64,000 nt of DNA from DASWOJ01 sp964250755 (GCA_964250755.1 CAXUHB010000002.1:1-64000); one strand, 5' to 3'; shown: positions 50,106 through 58,714, counted from the stretch's first letter. Numbers and translations: made by a program. The notes: generated by a model not told the origin, from the letters alone.

Positions 50106-50517
50106 GGTATCCGTCCGCCGCCGATGCGCGCTTGGCCCGCTTCTTGGCTGGCGTGACGGAGCCGCGGCGGCGCGGGCTGAGGCCCAGCTTGTCCTCGTGC
50201 CCGCTGGCCATGGTGTCCGCGTCCTTCATGATCGCGAACCACAGGTTGTAGCTCAACTTCTTGGTCCGCCCGACGAGCAAGGCGCCGTTCTCCGCCACCT
50301 TGGCGGCCGCATCGCCGTAGATGACGGAGGCCATAACGTAGCGCTCCACCTGCATCGCGTTCACCGGCGACAGCGTGCCAGCCTCGCGCATCTCCTGCGT
50401 CGTCAGGCGCCAGACCTCACGGGCGCGCGCCTGGAGCAGCTCGTCGGTGAAGATCGCATCCCACTGCGGTTCCGGCACGTCGCCGCCGCCGCCGGGGATC
50501 GCAACCACGTTGGTCAT
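50086..50517 (-). CDS. Terminase small subunit, P27 family
   Basis: A 143-residue protein. AREVWRLTTQEMREAGTLSP, NAMQVERYVMASVIYGDAAA and a basic C-terminus (SPRRRGSVTPAKKRAKRASA) fit P27-like small terminases, which recognise the cos/pac site and load TerL. The HNH gene upstream is the usual neighbour. Confidence 0.88.
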   Translation of the reverse strand: MTNVVAIPGGGGDVPEPQWDAIFTDELLQARAREVWRLTTQEMREAGTLSPVNAMQVERYVMASVIYGDAAAKVAENGALLVGRTKKLSYNLWFAIMKDADTMASGHEDKLGLSPRRRGSVTPAKKRAKRASAADGYLGQAQN

Positions 50518-51020
50518 CGGTGATCCTTGCTGGCCCAGCCTAATACCCCCGGGTCAAAATCGCTTGCCGCCGCAAATGAAGGGGGGTGACGGTCCACAGG
50601 CCGAAGCCGCCGTAGGGATTTCACCCCCTACCCCCCAGGGACGACGGGCGGGGCGCGGGTTGGCCGTAAGATGCGTCCCAGCGCTGGGACGAAGTTGGGC
50701 CGGGAGCAAGACCCAGATTTGGGGCTTGGCCGCCGCGGCACAGGGCACGGTATGCTGCGAGAGTCCGAAGTGTGGCCGGCTCCCGAATCTGGCACTTCGT
50801 CGGGCAGGCACACGAGCTTGGAACGTGCGTCCTTTGTTCGTGAAAGGGTCAGGCTTTGTGCGATGCTGTTGCGCGATGCGATACGTTTCCGCGACCGGCA
50901 GCAGCCGGGCCAGCAACCCCAGGTCCTCCGCACCGAAGAACGACCGCACCATCGCCAGGATGACGGACCGGCTGGCCAGGGCACCGCTGCTGTCCGTCAG
51001 GTCGGCAGATAAACGACCCC
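50518..51020. other. Gene-poor interval between HNH gene and terminase: candidate cos region
   Basis: No convincing gene is seen in about 500 bases. The minus strand is open for long but its end reads as low-quality protein. The stretch has a C-rich block (CCCCCTACCCCCC, 50621 region), GGGGGGTGACGG near 50582, and an AT-richer part around 50820-50890. In HNH/P27-type phages the cos site often lies in this gap, so it is a candidate packaging site. Confidence 0.4.
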
Positions 51021-51410
51021 TTACCCCCGGGAGGCGTTCCAGGGGTGGGTGGGGTCGGTCGGTCGTCCGGACGCATCGCACCCACCGGCTGGGGTCTCGG
51101 CGCCGCGCTGGGCCGTGCGGCGGCTGTGGCACGGCGTGCAAAGAGGCCGGAGGTTCGATCGTGCCAGCCGCAGGTCGGGCCGAACGCTGATGGGCTCAAT
51201 GTGATCGACCTCAGTGGCGGCCGTGACCCGTCCAGCTGCCTGACAGAACCGGCACAGCGGCTCCCCAGCCAGCACGACCAGACGCAGCCGCCGCCATGTC
51301 CGGTCATACCCCCGCGCCGAAGCAGAACCGCGCTCGCGCTCGGCGGTGGACGGGCGCATCGCAGCCGGGCGCAGCATGGGCGGACGCATCGGCATCGGGC
51401 TGACCGTCAC
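51021..51410 (-). CDS. HNH endonuclease
   Basis: A 129-residue phage HNH nuclease: two zinc knuckle pairs (CRFCQAAG; CTPCHSRRT) enclose TEVDHIEPISVRPDLRLARS and NLRPLC, the HNH fold with the catalytic His in VDHI. Such proteins sit next to the terminase in many cos phages and help TerL cut. The N-terminal Met-Pro-rich stretch suggests that the true start may be downstream at 51359. Confidence 0.9.
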   Translation of the reverse strand: MTVSPMPMRPPMLRPAAMRPSTAERERGSASARGYDRTWRRLRLVVLAGEPLCRFCQAAGRVTAATEVDHIEPISVRPDLRLARSNLRPLCTPCHSRRTAQRGAETPAGGCDASGRPTDPTHPWNASRG

Positions 51411-51526
51411 ATGGAAAACCCGCCGGGGCGCATGGGCCGGGGCGGGTTCGTTACGCGGTTACGGTGATGGTTCTGACCGGCGTTCCGCCAGTATGCCTAT
51501 GTGCTGCCCGTGCGCTTTGTGTGCTG

Positions 51527-52390
51527 TCAACGCTTTTTGCGCGCGCGCATCCACTTTTCTTCGGCCAGCACGTCCAGGGCCATGCACAGGTGCCCCATGG
51601 CGACGGAGGGGTTCATGCCGGTGCGCGTCGCGGACACCTGCCGCAGCGCCCAGCTCGTCACCGTGAGGCCCTGGACGATGACGTGCTCAACCAGGTTGAC
51701 CCCGGCCAGCGGCAGCATCGCGCGCATCAGGTCCAGGGTCCGCGCAGCTTCGGCACCAGCCTCCACGCGGCGGTTGCCGGATGACGGCACGCCCGCGCTG
51801 GCCCCATCGTCGCCACCCAGGCCGATGGGAAACTGGTCAAACCCCACGGCCTCGTAGGCATCCCGGTAGCGCACCCCGGCGGCGTGCTGGCGCGGCGTGA
51901 TGCTGCCGGCGCGCGCCAGCCGGTCCAGCGCCGTCATCTGGTGAACGCGCTGGTCCCGGGTCACGACGACGCGGGCCTCGCGCAGCACCACGGGGTTGCC
52001 GTCCTCATCCCGCGCGCCGGGCATCGCCTGGTCCTCGCGCAGTACGGCATCGGCCACCCCGGCCCCACGCCTCTCGTCGGACAGGGCACGCTCGGCTTCG
52101 GTCAGGGCGCGGCGGGCGCGGTCCACGGCCCGGCGGTGCTTGTGCCGGTCGCGCACGTCAGTGTTGGCCCGCTTCGCACAGTCCGCCCGCGCCACGGCGT
52201 CCTTGGCGTCCTGGACGGCGGTTTCCAGCGCCTGCACGCGGAACGCCTTGCGGTCCAGCGGGTCCGGCATCTCTGTGGGCCATGCCAGGCTCCCCATCCG
52301 GCGGTCCGGTTCGGCGCGGTTGCGGGCCATGCGGTCCAGGGCGGCCTGCTCAGTGTCCAGGGCGCCCACGTCGTTCACGGTGGCGTTCAT
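51527..52390 (-). CDS. DUF6456-like phage protein
   Basis: A 287-residue protein. The first half is charged coiled-coil (LETAVQDAKDAVARADCAKR, RRAVDRARRALTEAERALSD). The C-terminal half (TALDRLARAGSITPRQHAAG, RYRDAYEAVGFDQFPIGLGG, LVEHVIVQGLTVTSWALRQV) resembles DUF6456 domains seen in alphaproteobacterial HTH proteins. The position just before HNH/terminase would suit a late-gene regulator. Assignment is tentative. Confidence 0.6.
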   Translation of the reverse strand: MNATVNDVGALDTEQAALDRMARNRAEPDRRMGSLAWPTEMPDPLDRKAFRVQALETAVQDAKDAVARADCAKRANTDVRDRHKHRRAVDRARRALTEAERALSDERRGAGVADAVLREDQAMPGARDEDGNPVVLREARVVVTRDQRVHQMTALDRLARAGSITPRQHAAGVRYRDAYEAVGFDQFPIGLGGDDGASAGVPSSGNRRVEAGAEAARTLDLMRAMLPLAGVNLVEHVIVQGLTVTSWALRQVSATRTGMNPSVAMGHLCMALDVLAEEKWMRARKKR

Positions 52391-52502
52391 CGCGGTGCCT
52401 CCAGGGCGGGGTTTCTCAGCGTGGGGCGGACGGGCAGGTTCGATTCCCGGAGTTGGAGTCGAACTGGCGACAGGACGTTGCGCGGCCAGGGGCGGCGGGC
52501 CG

Positions 52503-52868
52503 TCATGCCGTCCAGACGCCTCGTTCGGACAGGCCGATGCCGTCCCACCACTTGTCCAGCACGGCGCCAGCAGGACGGCTGGGCGTCGCATCGTCCACGA
52601 GGTTCATCGCCTCCTGCATCAGGTCCAAGCCACCAGCGGCGTAGAGCTGCCAGCCGACTTCGCGCGCCGCAGCCCGCAGGGCGAAGCGGATCGGTCGCTC
52701 GGTGGCCTCGGCCAACCCGGATAGCCAGCGCGGCGGAATGCCTGAGGGGTCGAGATTGGCTGGACGAAGCGCCGGCTGCCCCTGCGCAGCAGCTTGGTGC
52801 TGCCGGTAGCGTTCAACAATGGCGGTCAGTGTTGCCGCCGCCGACCTGGCCAGTTCCTGAGTGGTCAT
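52503..52868 (-). CDS. Unknown phage protein next to iteron region
   Basis: A 121-residue helical protein. ATG at 52868 (MTTQELARSAAATLTAIVER) has GGAGG five bases upstream, which is better than ATG at 52883. It continues PPRWLSGLAEATERPIRFAL and EVGWQLYAAGGLDLMQEAMN. Its 5' side is the iteron array; a DNA-binding role is possible but unsupported. Confidence 0.65.
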   Translation of the reverse strand: MTTQELARSAAATLTAIVERYRQHQAAAQGQPALRPANLDPSGIPPRWLSGLAEATERPIRFALRAAAREVGWQLYAAGGLDLMQEAMNLVDDATPSRPAGAVLDKWWDGIGLSERGVWTA

Positions 52869-52921
52869 CGATGCCTCCACCATTGGTCGTCGCTGTTCCA
52901 GAACGCCCTTCGTCCATCCTA

Positions 52922-53197
52922 CCCTGGACACCCTGGACATTCCTTCTCTCTTAACTAATTGAAATATATAAATGTCCAGGGTGTCCAGGGTGTCCAGGGA
53001 TAGAAGAAAGTCAGAGGAATTGGCCGAATTGTCGCCGCCCCACGAAGCGCGCAGACGTCTCCCAAATCTTCACAACTTTCTGGATGGCATTTTACCCTGG
53101 ACACCCTGGACACAAGGAATATCTTACTGATTTAATTATGTAATTTCTGTCCAGGGTGTCGATTTTCCACCCTGGACATCCCTGGACACCCTGGACA
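52922..53197. repeat. Iteron array with AT-rich spacers: candidate phage replication origin
   Basis: Eleven copies of CCCTGGACA occur in both directions. Forward: 52922, 52931, 53095, 53104, 53170, 53180, 53189. Reverse (TGTCCAGGG): 52973, 52982, 52991, 53148. Many abut as tandem pairs or triples. Two AT-rich spacers (about 52951-52972 and 53128-53146) are framed by opposed copies, so each side can also form a long inverted repeat. It occupies the whole 341-base gap after the primase-helicase gene. Iterons plus AT-rich DNA beside replication genes is the design of a replication origin. Confidence 0.65.
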
Positions 53198-53209
53198 GGG
53201 CGGAGAAAG

Positions 53210-55570
53210 CTATGCCGGTTCATCGGCATCGTCCCCCCAATCCACATCCAGGCCGGTCACGTCTTGAAAGGCGGCACGCGCATCGGCGAGCGAGCCGAAG
53301 CTGTAGCCTGACGTCCGTTCCTGCCTGACCACTTTGGCACGGCGCGCGACGCCATAGTTGGTAGCCTCCTCGGTGATATGCTCGCCGACGGCGCCGTTCC
53401 TCCAGCGCTTGGCGACGGCCTGCATCTTGACCAGGAACCGGCCAAGCGCTTCCCGGGTGTCCGGATGGCGCTCGCCCCGGCTCTTGGCGAACTCTCCGTA
53501 GCTGGCGAACAGCAGCTCCGTGGAGATGATGGCGTGCCAGGTTCCGAAGTCCGCCTCCAGGCCCAGCTTGGACCGGAACACGTAGCCGCGGGCCAGGCAG
53601 TCCTGCCACCACGCCTCAGTCGTGGGCAGGCTCAGCTTGCGCTGCCGCTGCAGCCCTTCCGTGACGGGCACGTCGCGCACGTTGAAGGCGGACAGATCAT
53701 AGGCAAGCAGGTCGTCCAGCATGGCCGCATAACCGCCAGCCTCCATCTGCGCCCAGATCTCCGCGAAGTATCTGTGGTTGCCCACCATGCGCTCCGGGAC
53801 TTCCAGGACCAGGAAGCGCCGTGAGTCCAGAGCGGCCGGCACGACCCAGGTCTCGTTCGAGGCCATCATCAGGTGCAGATAGTTCGGCACCTCGACCGCG
53901 TTGATGTGCTTGGCCTCGACCGTGATGTATGGCTCGGTGATGATCGACTTCAGCACGCCCACGTGCGCCCGATCGCCCGCGAAGAACGCCTCGTCCGCGA
54001 ACAGGAACACCACGTCGCGCAGGTGGGCATTGAAGTTGCCGACCAGGTGCTTGCCGTTGGCGATGGCCAGGGCGTGATGGCCGATGATCTGCTTCAGCGC
54101 CCGGGCCACCGTTCCCTTGCCGCAGCCCTCGCCGCCCTTCATGACGATGGCGACCTCGCCCTGGTTGGCGGGTTGCTGCAGCATGCGGGCCATCCAGCCC
54201 ATGAGGTAGTTGAACCGCACGGGGTCGCCATCGCAGATCACGTCGCGGATGTGCGAGCGCATCAGGGACCAGTTGCCCTTCGCCGGCACCGTGGCGAAGC
54301 CTTCCCACAGGTTCAGCACGCCTGCCGTGGCCCGGGCGTTCGTGGGGTCAAACACCACCCCGTGGATGTATTGCAGGCGGTCGGGATGGCGCAGCCATAG
54401 GTCGGCGACCGGCTTCATCACAGGGTCGCCCTTCTCGGTGATGCCCACCTGGATCCGCTCGTTCATGTATAGCGTGCGCAGGTCGGACACGGTCATACGG
54501 TCGAAGTGCCGCCGCTTGAGTGCCGGGTCGTAGCCGGGCTGGAAGATGAGGGCCTTGCCGCCCTCGTTCACCACGCGGTAGCGCTTGTTGAACCGGGCCA
54601 CGAGCGCCGCCATCCTGGCCTTGTGGTCATCGTCGGCCGGCAGCTCAGGTGCCTGGGCGGTGGAATGCAGCATGCTCTCCAGCATGGCCGCAGTCCCACC
54701 TGACGCGATCCAGTCCGCCACGTCGCCCTTGGGCGGCAGGTCGGGCAGGGGGAGCAGCCGCACCCGCGCCGCGTCGCCGAACGCCCCGCGCAGGCTGGCC
54801 GCGACCATGGCCGCGTGCTTCTGGCCCGCATCGTCATTGTCCGGCAGCACCACCACGTCGGCGCCTGCCAGAGCGCCGCAATACCCGGCGCGCCACTTCC
54901 CTGCCCCGCCCGGGCTGCAGGTGGCTACCAGGCCCAGCCCAACGAGGGCATCGGCGCCCTTCTCTCCCTCGGCGATGTAGACGGTGCGCCCGGCAGCAGC
55001 GGCGGCGGCCACTTCGGGCAGGCGGTAGAGGACAAGCTGAAGGCCGTCCATCTTCCAAAGCCACTTGCCCGGCCCGTCCGGCCGGCGCTGGCGAAAGGTC
55101 TTCGGCTCGTAGCGCACCACCTCGAACAGCAGCACGCCGGCTGCGTCCAAGTAGGGGTAGGTCGCCACGATGCGTCCGGGCGCGGCCTTGCCCGTAGGAG
55201 GTGCAGCGGGCGCAGAGGCAGGCGGTGCAGCTGGCGCGGCGCGGTCCCGCTCTACGCGGATGAGGGTGTCCGCTGTCCCGGCCCGCCGGTCCGACAGGTC
55301 GGCGCCGATCTCGGACCGCAGCCAGTCCAGCGCCGCGCCGTTGACCAGGCGCTTGTGCTGGCGCAGCAGGTCGAGCACGCCGCCGCCGACCTGATTTTCG
55401 TGGTCATACCAAGTGCCGCGCTTATCGCCGGCCAGCATGACGCTGAGGCTGCCGTTGGTGCCGAAGCGCAGCTCGTCCTTGGACGATAGGGCCTCGTTCG
55501 GCTCGCCGAGGATCCGGCGCGCCACGGGTTCCATGATGCCGGCGAAGTCGAAGCCGTCCATGCTAAGCAC
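53210..55570 (-). CDS. Phage primase-helicase (Toprim + DUF5906 SF3-like helicase)
   Basis: A 786-residue replication protein. Residues 1-90 look like a CHC2-type zinc-less DNA-binding domain (GTWYDHENQVGGGVLDLLRQ). The Toprim is at about 195-295 (VYIAEGEKGADALVGLG, VVLPDNDDAG). The helicase has Walker A KGGEGCGKGTVARALK (478-493), Walker B DVVFLFADEAFF, and MMASNETWVVPAALDSRRFL. The C-terminal region is Ala/Arg-rich. The start may also be ATG at 55561. It makes primers and unwinds DNA at the phage origin. Confidence 0.9.
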   Translation of the reverse strand: MLSMDGFDFAGIMEPVARRILGEPNEALSSKDELRFGTNGSLSVMLAGDKRGTWYDHENQVGGGVLDLLRQHKRLVNGAALDWLRSEIGADLSDRRAGTADTLIRVERDRAAPAAPPASAPAAPPTGKAAPGRIVATYPYLDAAGVLLFEVVRYEPKTFRQRRPDGPGKWLWKMDGLQLVLYRLPEVAAAAAAGRTVYIAEGEKGADALVGLGLVATCSPGGAGKWRAGYCGALAGADVVVLPDNDDAGQKHAAMVAASLRGAFGDAARVRLLPLPDLPPKGDVADWIASGGTAAMLESMLHSTAQAPELPADDDHKARMAALVARFNKRYRVVNEGGKALIFQPGYDPALKRRHFDRMTVSDLRTLYMNERIQVGITEKGDPVMKPVADLWLRHPDRLQYIHGVVFDPTNARATAGVLNLWEGFATVPAKGNWSLMRSHIRDVICDGDPVRFNYLMGWMARMLQQPANQGEVAIVMKGGEGCGKGTVARALKQIIGHHALAIANGKHLVGNFNAHLRDVVFLFADEAFFAGDRAHVGVLKSIITEPYITVEAKHINAVEVPNYLHLMMASNETWVVPAALDSRRFLVLEVPERMVGNHRYFAEIWAQMEAGGYAAMLDDLLAYDLSAFNVRDVPVTEGLQRQRKLSLPTTEAWWQDCLARGYVFRSKLGLEADFGTWHAIISTELLFASYGEFAKSRGERHPDTREALGRFLVKMQAVAKRWRNGAVGEHITEEATNYGVARRAKVVRQERTSGYSFGSLADARAAFQDVTGLDVDWGDDADEPA

Positions 55571-55685
55571 GCGTCCACGACGCGATGGCCATGCACATCG
55601 CCAGCGCTACATGGACGTGCGCGGGTGGAGTGAGCGGCGGCAACCATGTGCAACCGCTCTCCATCCAGGTTCCGGTGGCCGTCAC
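55563..55685 (-). CDS. Tiny coupled ORF before primase-helicase
   Basis: A 40-codon frame that starts at GTG inside the previous stop (GTGA) and ends just inside the primase-helicase start. It reads VTATGTWMESGCTWLPPLTP and ends MAIASWTRA. The overlaps at both ends favour translation, possibly only to carry ribosomes to the next gene. Confidence 0.4.
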   Translation of the reverse strand: MTATGTWMESGCTWLPPLTPPAHVHVALAMCMAIASWTRA

Positions 55686-56203
55686 GGGCCGGAGTCCTTT
55701 GTCCGGTTCTGCTTCGCGGCAGCTTTCATCTCGCGACGGATCTCGTCCCGCTCTTCGGCCTCCTCCTTCGTGTAATCGCCACTGGCGCTGATCGTCCCGA
55801 CACCATGACCGTGCCGGACGAATGCGATCAGCGCCTTCGAGATCAGTTGCAGGGACTCGGCCTGTCGCTCCTGATCCCCATGCGCGAGTAGGCGCAGGTA
55901 CTCCGTGGCCATGAAGGCATCCACATGCTGGCGATGCACGAAGAATTCAGAGATGACTGCTTCGCCATCCCAGATCCGGATGTAGTGGCCGTACTTACTG
56001 TTCGCCCAAATTTCGGGCGCTCCCGCACGATAGGTCGAGGAGTGGTCAAAGACGACGCCGTAGCCAAAGCGGCTGCGCAAGTCACCCTCATCCCAGCCGT
56101 CTGAGTTGTCTTGCAACTCCACCCAGATCGGCGGCCCCGACGCGCGTTCCCATCCGGTTGGCGTCCACCAGGTCGCCGGTATCTGCTTGTTCTGATCGGT
56201 CAC
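55682..56203 (-). CDS. Unknown phage protein
   Basis: A 173-residue protein: TTWWTPTGW-like start (QIPATWWTPTGWERASGPPI), ELQDNSDGWDEGDLRSRFGY, and a charged tail (TKEEAEERDEIRREMKAAAK). Aromatic-rich in the first half, so it may be globular. It overlaps its neighbour upstream by four bases. No family seen. Confidence 0.65.
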   Translation of the reverse strand: MTDQNKQIPATWWTPTGWERASGPPIWVELQDNSDGWDEGDLRSRFGYGVVFDHSSTYRAGAPEIWANSKYGHYIRIWDGEAVISEFFVHRQHVDAFMATEYLRLLAHGDQERQAESLQLISKALIAFVRHGHGVGTISASGDYTKEEAEERDEIRREMKAAAKQNRTKDSGP

Positions 56204-56433
56204 GATCCACTCTCCCTGTCCATGTCGGTCATGGCCCGCATCTGAGCCATAAGGGAGATAGTAGCTTGGCTCTCGGCGGTGACCGCCGCCTCAGCCGGCG
56301 CGATGCACAGCCATTCTAACCAGGCTCTCGCCATCGCCTGCCGGGCTAGGCAGAACGCCGCGTGTTCCGGTGACAGCGCCAGCACGCCGCCGGGCAGCGT
56401 GCGCCGCCGTCCTGGGAACGGCACGACCGTCAT
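56200..56433 (-). CDS. Small phage protein downstream of RuvC-like gene
   Basis: A 77-residue protein, MTVVPFPGRRRTLPGGVLAL with a helical region (HAAFCLARQAMARAWLEWLC). ATG overlaps the previous stop. Part of the replication operon. Function unknown. Confidence 0.6.
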   Translation of the reverse strand: MTVVPFPGRRRTLPGGVLALSPEHAAFCLARQAMARAWLEWLCIAPAEAAVTAESQATISLMAQMRAMTDMDRESGS

Positions 56434-56954
56434 GCGCCCCGCTCCCGCTGCCACTGCGCCCGCCCGAAGGACCCGATCAGCGCCGCCTCCGCCCGCCCTT
56501 CGTCGCGCACCCGCGCGAAGCGGTCGGCCTGCGCCGGCCACAGGCGCTGCGCCATCTGCAGGGACGAACCCTTGTCCTTCGTGACCCTCATGCCCCGCTT
56601 CCAGGCGGCCGGCGCGACGAAGGTGACGGCGGCCCCGGACGCGGCGCAGGCGCACTCCAGGACCCCCGCCGCGTAGCCGAAGGTGAACGTGCTGCTCACC
56701 CCCTGCCCCGGCATGGCCCCGACTTGCTCGATCACCGCCAGCCGCGGCGCCCACCGGCGCAGCAGAGCCACCAGCAGCGACGCCGACACGCGCGCCCTGC
56801 CGCCCACGTCGATGGCCGGCATGTCCTCGACATGGAGCAGGTCGCCGCCGTCCGTCAGGAAGGCGAGGCCTCCCTTGGCGCCGGGATCGCAGCCGACGAT
56901 GCAGGGGACGGGCACGCTCACGCCGCCCGCCGGCACGATGGACGCAGGCGGCAA
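56430..56954 (-). CDS. RuvC-like Holliday junction resolvase
   Basis: A 174-residue RNase-H-fold nuclease: CIVGCDPGAKGGLAFLTDGG (first Asp), RLAVIEQVGAMPGQGVSSTF (Glu), and AQADRFARVRDEGRAEAALI (last acidic cluster) match the RuvC-type active site. Phage RuvC proteins resolve branched DNA before packaging. The start is not certain: TTG at 56954 or GTG at 56936/56921. It is the first gene of the leftward operon and diverges from brnT. Confidence 0.82.
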   Translation of the reverse strand: MPPASIVPAGGVSVPVPCIVGCDPGAKGGLAFLTDGGDLLHVEDMPAIDVGGRARVSASLLVALLRRWAPRLAVIEQVGAMPGQGVSSTFTFGYAAGVLECACAASGAAVTFVAPAAWKRGMRVTKDKGSSLQMAQRLWPAQADRFARVRDEGRAEAALIGSFGRAQWQRERGA

Positions 56955-56974
56955 TTTGGCGCTACACTCTGCCG

Positions 56975-57244
56975 GTGGACTTCACCTGGGACGACGCCAA
57001 GCGCCTGGCCAACATCGCCAAGCACGGGGTGGACTTCGCAGCGGCCTACGACATGGAGTGGGACGCGGCCCTGGTCCGCGCCGACTTCAAGCATGGCGGC
57101 TCCGAGGTGCGGCTGAAGGCCATCCTGCCGTGGGGATCCCGGCTCTACGCCTTGGTGTTCACCCTTCGCACGAACACCTGCCGCATCATCAGCCTGCGGA
57201 AGGCCAGCAACTTGGAGGTCAGGTCCTATGGCGCGCATGTTTGA
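56975..57244 (+). CDS. brnT: BrnT family toxin
   Basis: An 89-residue RelE-like ribonuclease toxin starting at GTG: MDFTWDDAKRLANIAKHGVD is the BrnT signature, then YALVFTLRTNTCRIISLRKA. It arrests translation by RNA cleavage when BrnA is lost. It is coupled to brnA with a 17-base overlap. The start is about 20 bases from the divergent RuvC-like gene. Confidence 0.92.
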   Translation: MDFTWDDAKRLANIAKHGVDFAAAYDMEWDAALVRADFKHGGSEVRLKAILPWGSRLYALVFTLRTNTCRIISLRKASNLEVRSYGAHV

Positions 57245-57536
57245 GCTGAACACCCCCGAGGAGGAGGCGGCGATCCAGCGCGGCATCGCGCAGGACCCGG
57301 ACAATGCCGAGTGGACCGAGGCCGAGTTCGCCGGCGCCCGCCCGGCGGCCGAGGCCCTGCCCGCCGGCGTGCATGCCGCGCTGACGGCGCTGCGCCGCCG
57401 CGGCCCTGGCGCGAAGCCGGCCAAGGTGCAGGTCACGCTGCGGCTCGACCAGGACGTGGTGGAGGGGCTGCGCGCCTCCGGGCCCGGCTGGCAGGTGCGG
57501 GTGAACCAGGCGCTGCGCGCGCTGGTGAAGGCGTAG
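57228..57536 (+). CDS. brnA: BrnA antitoxin
   Basis: A 102-residue antitoxin: ELNTPEEEAAIQRGIAQDPD with AEWTEAEFAGARPA binds the toxin, and KVQVTLRLDQDVVEGLRASG with WQVRVNQALRALVKA is the ribbon-helix-helix part that binds the operator. BrnA usually represses its own operon, here overlapping the promoter of the leftward genes. Confidence 0.9.
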   Translation: MARMFELNTPEEEAAIQRGIAQDPDNAEWTEAEFAGARPAAEALPAGVHAALTALRRRGPGAKPAKVQVTLRLDQDVVEGLRASGPGWQVRVNQALRALVKA

Positions 57537-57573
57537 CCGCGCAACGGGCGGCGCCGGGTGGCGTGACCCGCGC

Positions 57574-57774
57574 TCACCGCAGCACCATCCAGGCGGCCAG
57601 GCCGGCCAGCAGGGCCAGCAGGAGCCAGGGCAGCAGGTGCCCGGCGGCGCGGGATCGGCGCACCCGCTGCGCCAGGCGGTGGAGCGCGCCCTCAGCCCAC
57701 GCGCCGCCGCCCATCGCCCACAGCACCAGGCTGCGGAGGGCCAGCACGGCGCGCGCTGCGGCCTCCCGGATCAA
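57574..57774 (-). CDS. Small membrane protein
   Basis: A 66-residue protein starting at TTG within the upstream stop (TTGA) with GGGGG five bases upstream. It has hydrophobic segments at ARAVLALRSLVLWAMGGGAW and HLLPWLLLALLAGLAAWMVL. Coupled to the next upstream gene (58127-57771). Function unknown. Confidence 0.55.
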   Translation of the reverse strand: MIREAAARAVLALRSLVLWAMGGGAWAEGALHRLAQRVRRSRAAGHLLPWLLLALLAGLAAWMVLR

Positions 57775-58127
57775 CGGCGCCCCCGCGCTTCGGCCAGGTG
57801 CGCCTTGAGCAGGGCCGCCTTCGCGTCCTGGTAGGCGATCAGCGCCTCGTTGGACCGCGCCATGGCCGAGGTGACCGACACGAAGTCCACCGCCGTGACC
57901 AGGCACTCGGCGTACCAGAGCTTGCGCGCCCGGTTGTAGGCCAGCCCGCACCGGCGCGCGGCCCGCCTGATCTGCGCCGCCACCAGCTCGCCCGGCTGCA
58001 CCGGCTCGGCCGCGAGCCGCAGCATGGCCTGCACGTCCGACGCCACCATGTCAGGGCGCACCGGCGCCTCCCCGCTGTCCTGAATTCGGGACGGATCGTC
58101 CTGCACCTGGGATGCCTCCTGCCTCAT
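57771..58127 (-). CDS. Unknown phage helical protein
   Basis: A 118-residue protein (PDMVASDVQAMLRLAAEPVQ, AAQIRRAARRCGLAYNRARK) with a basic patch and a possible DNA-binding helix pair (GLAYNRARKLWYAECLVT). The layout resembles small regulators. It lies opposite to the rightward gene group. Confidence 0.6.
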   Translation of the reverse strand: MRQEASQVQDDPSRIQDSGEAPVRPDMVASDVQAMLRLAAEPVQPGELVAAQIRRAARRCGLAYNRARKLWYAECLVTAVDFVSVTSAMARSNEALIAYQDAKAALLKAHLAEARGRR

Positions 58128-58296
58128 GGTTCCGCTTGTCGGGGCGGACCCAGAAGGAGCGCACGCAGGTGTCGAGAGCTGGGGCTACGGTGGCGGCAGG
58201 GCGGCGGGCGCAGCATGGGGATGAGGCGTCCGCCGCCCCAAGCCGCCGGCGGGGCCGGGATGCTGAGGCGTCCCGGCCCGTGCCGGGGCGCGCACG

Positions 58297-58623
58297 GTGA
58301 TCCGCCGCCCGCGCTACCCGCTGGCGCTGCGCCTGGCCTGGCTGGAGAGCGAGGTCGGCAGCGCCGCCAAGCTGGCCCACCTGATCGTGGGCGACATGCG
58401 CAGCCTGCGCGACCAGTCCGGCGGCGCCGAGGCGCGCGCCCTGCTGGCCGCGTCCCTGGCCGCCGCGGCGCTGCTGCTGCTGGGCGCCGAGCCGCGGCTG
58501 CTGCACGACTTCATCGAGGCGATGTCCCCGGGCGGCGACCTGGAGGAGGCCGAGGCGATCGCCGCCGACATCCTGGGCCAGGCGCTGCTGCACGGGGCGG
58601 CGGGCGAAGGAGGAACGCATTAG
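58297..58623 (+). CDS. Unknown small protein
   Basis: A 108-residue protein starting at GTG: MIRRPRYPLALRLAWLESEV, Ala-rich helices (ALLAASLAAAALLLLGAEPR) and an acidic end. One amphipathic or membrane helix is likely. Function unknown. Confidence 0.6.
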   Translation: MIRRPRYPLALRLAWLESEVGSAAKLAHLIVGDMRSLRDQSGGAEARALLAASLAAAALLLLGAEPRLLHDFIEAMSPGGDLEEAEAIAADILGQALLHGAAGEGGTH

Positions 58624-58714
58624 GGGCCGGGCCAAGCGGGCCGGAGCGCCGCGTTGACCGCGCCTCCGGCCGCCGTCCACCATCGGGACCGCGGCGGACC
58701 GATGGAGGGCCTGG

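Noticed and set aside
50554..51141. Open minus-strand frame with a protein-like middle (LASRSVILAMVRSFFGAEDL)
   Set aside because: It overlaps the HNH gene, lacks a sound start and RBS, and its last 80 codons read like non-coding DNA.
52922..53197. Iteron region as a CRISPR array
   Set aside because: Units are 9 bases, occur in both directions and abut each other; no regular unique spacers.
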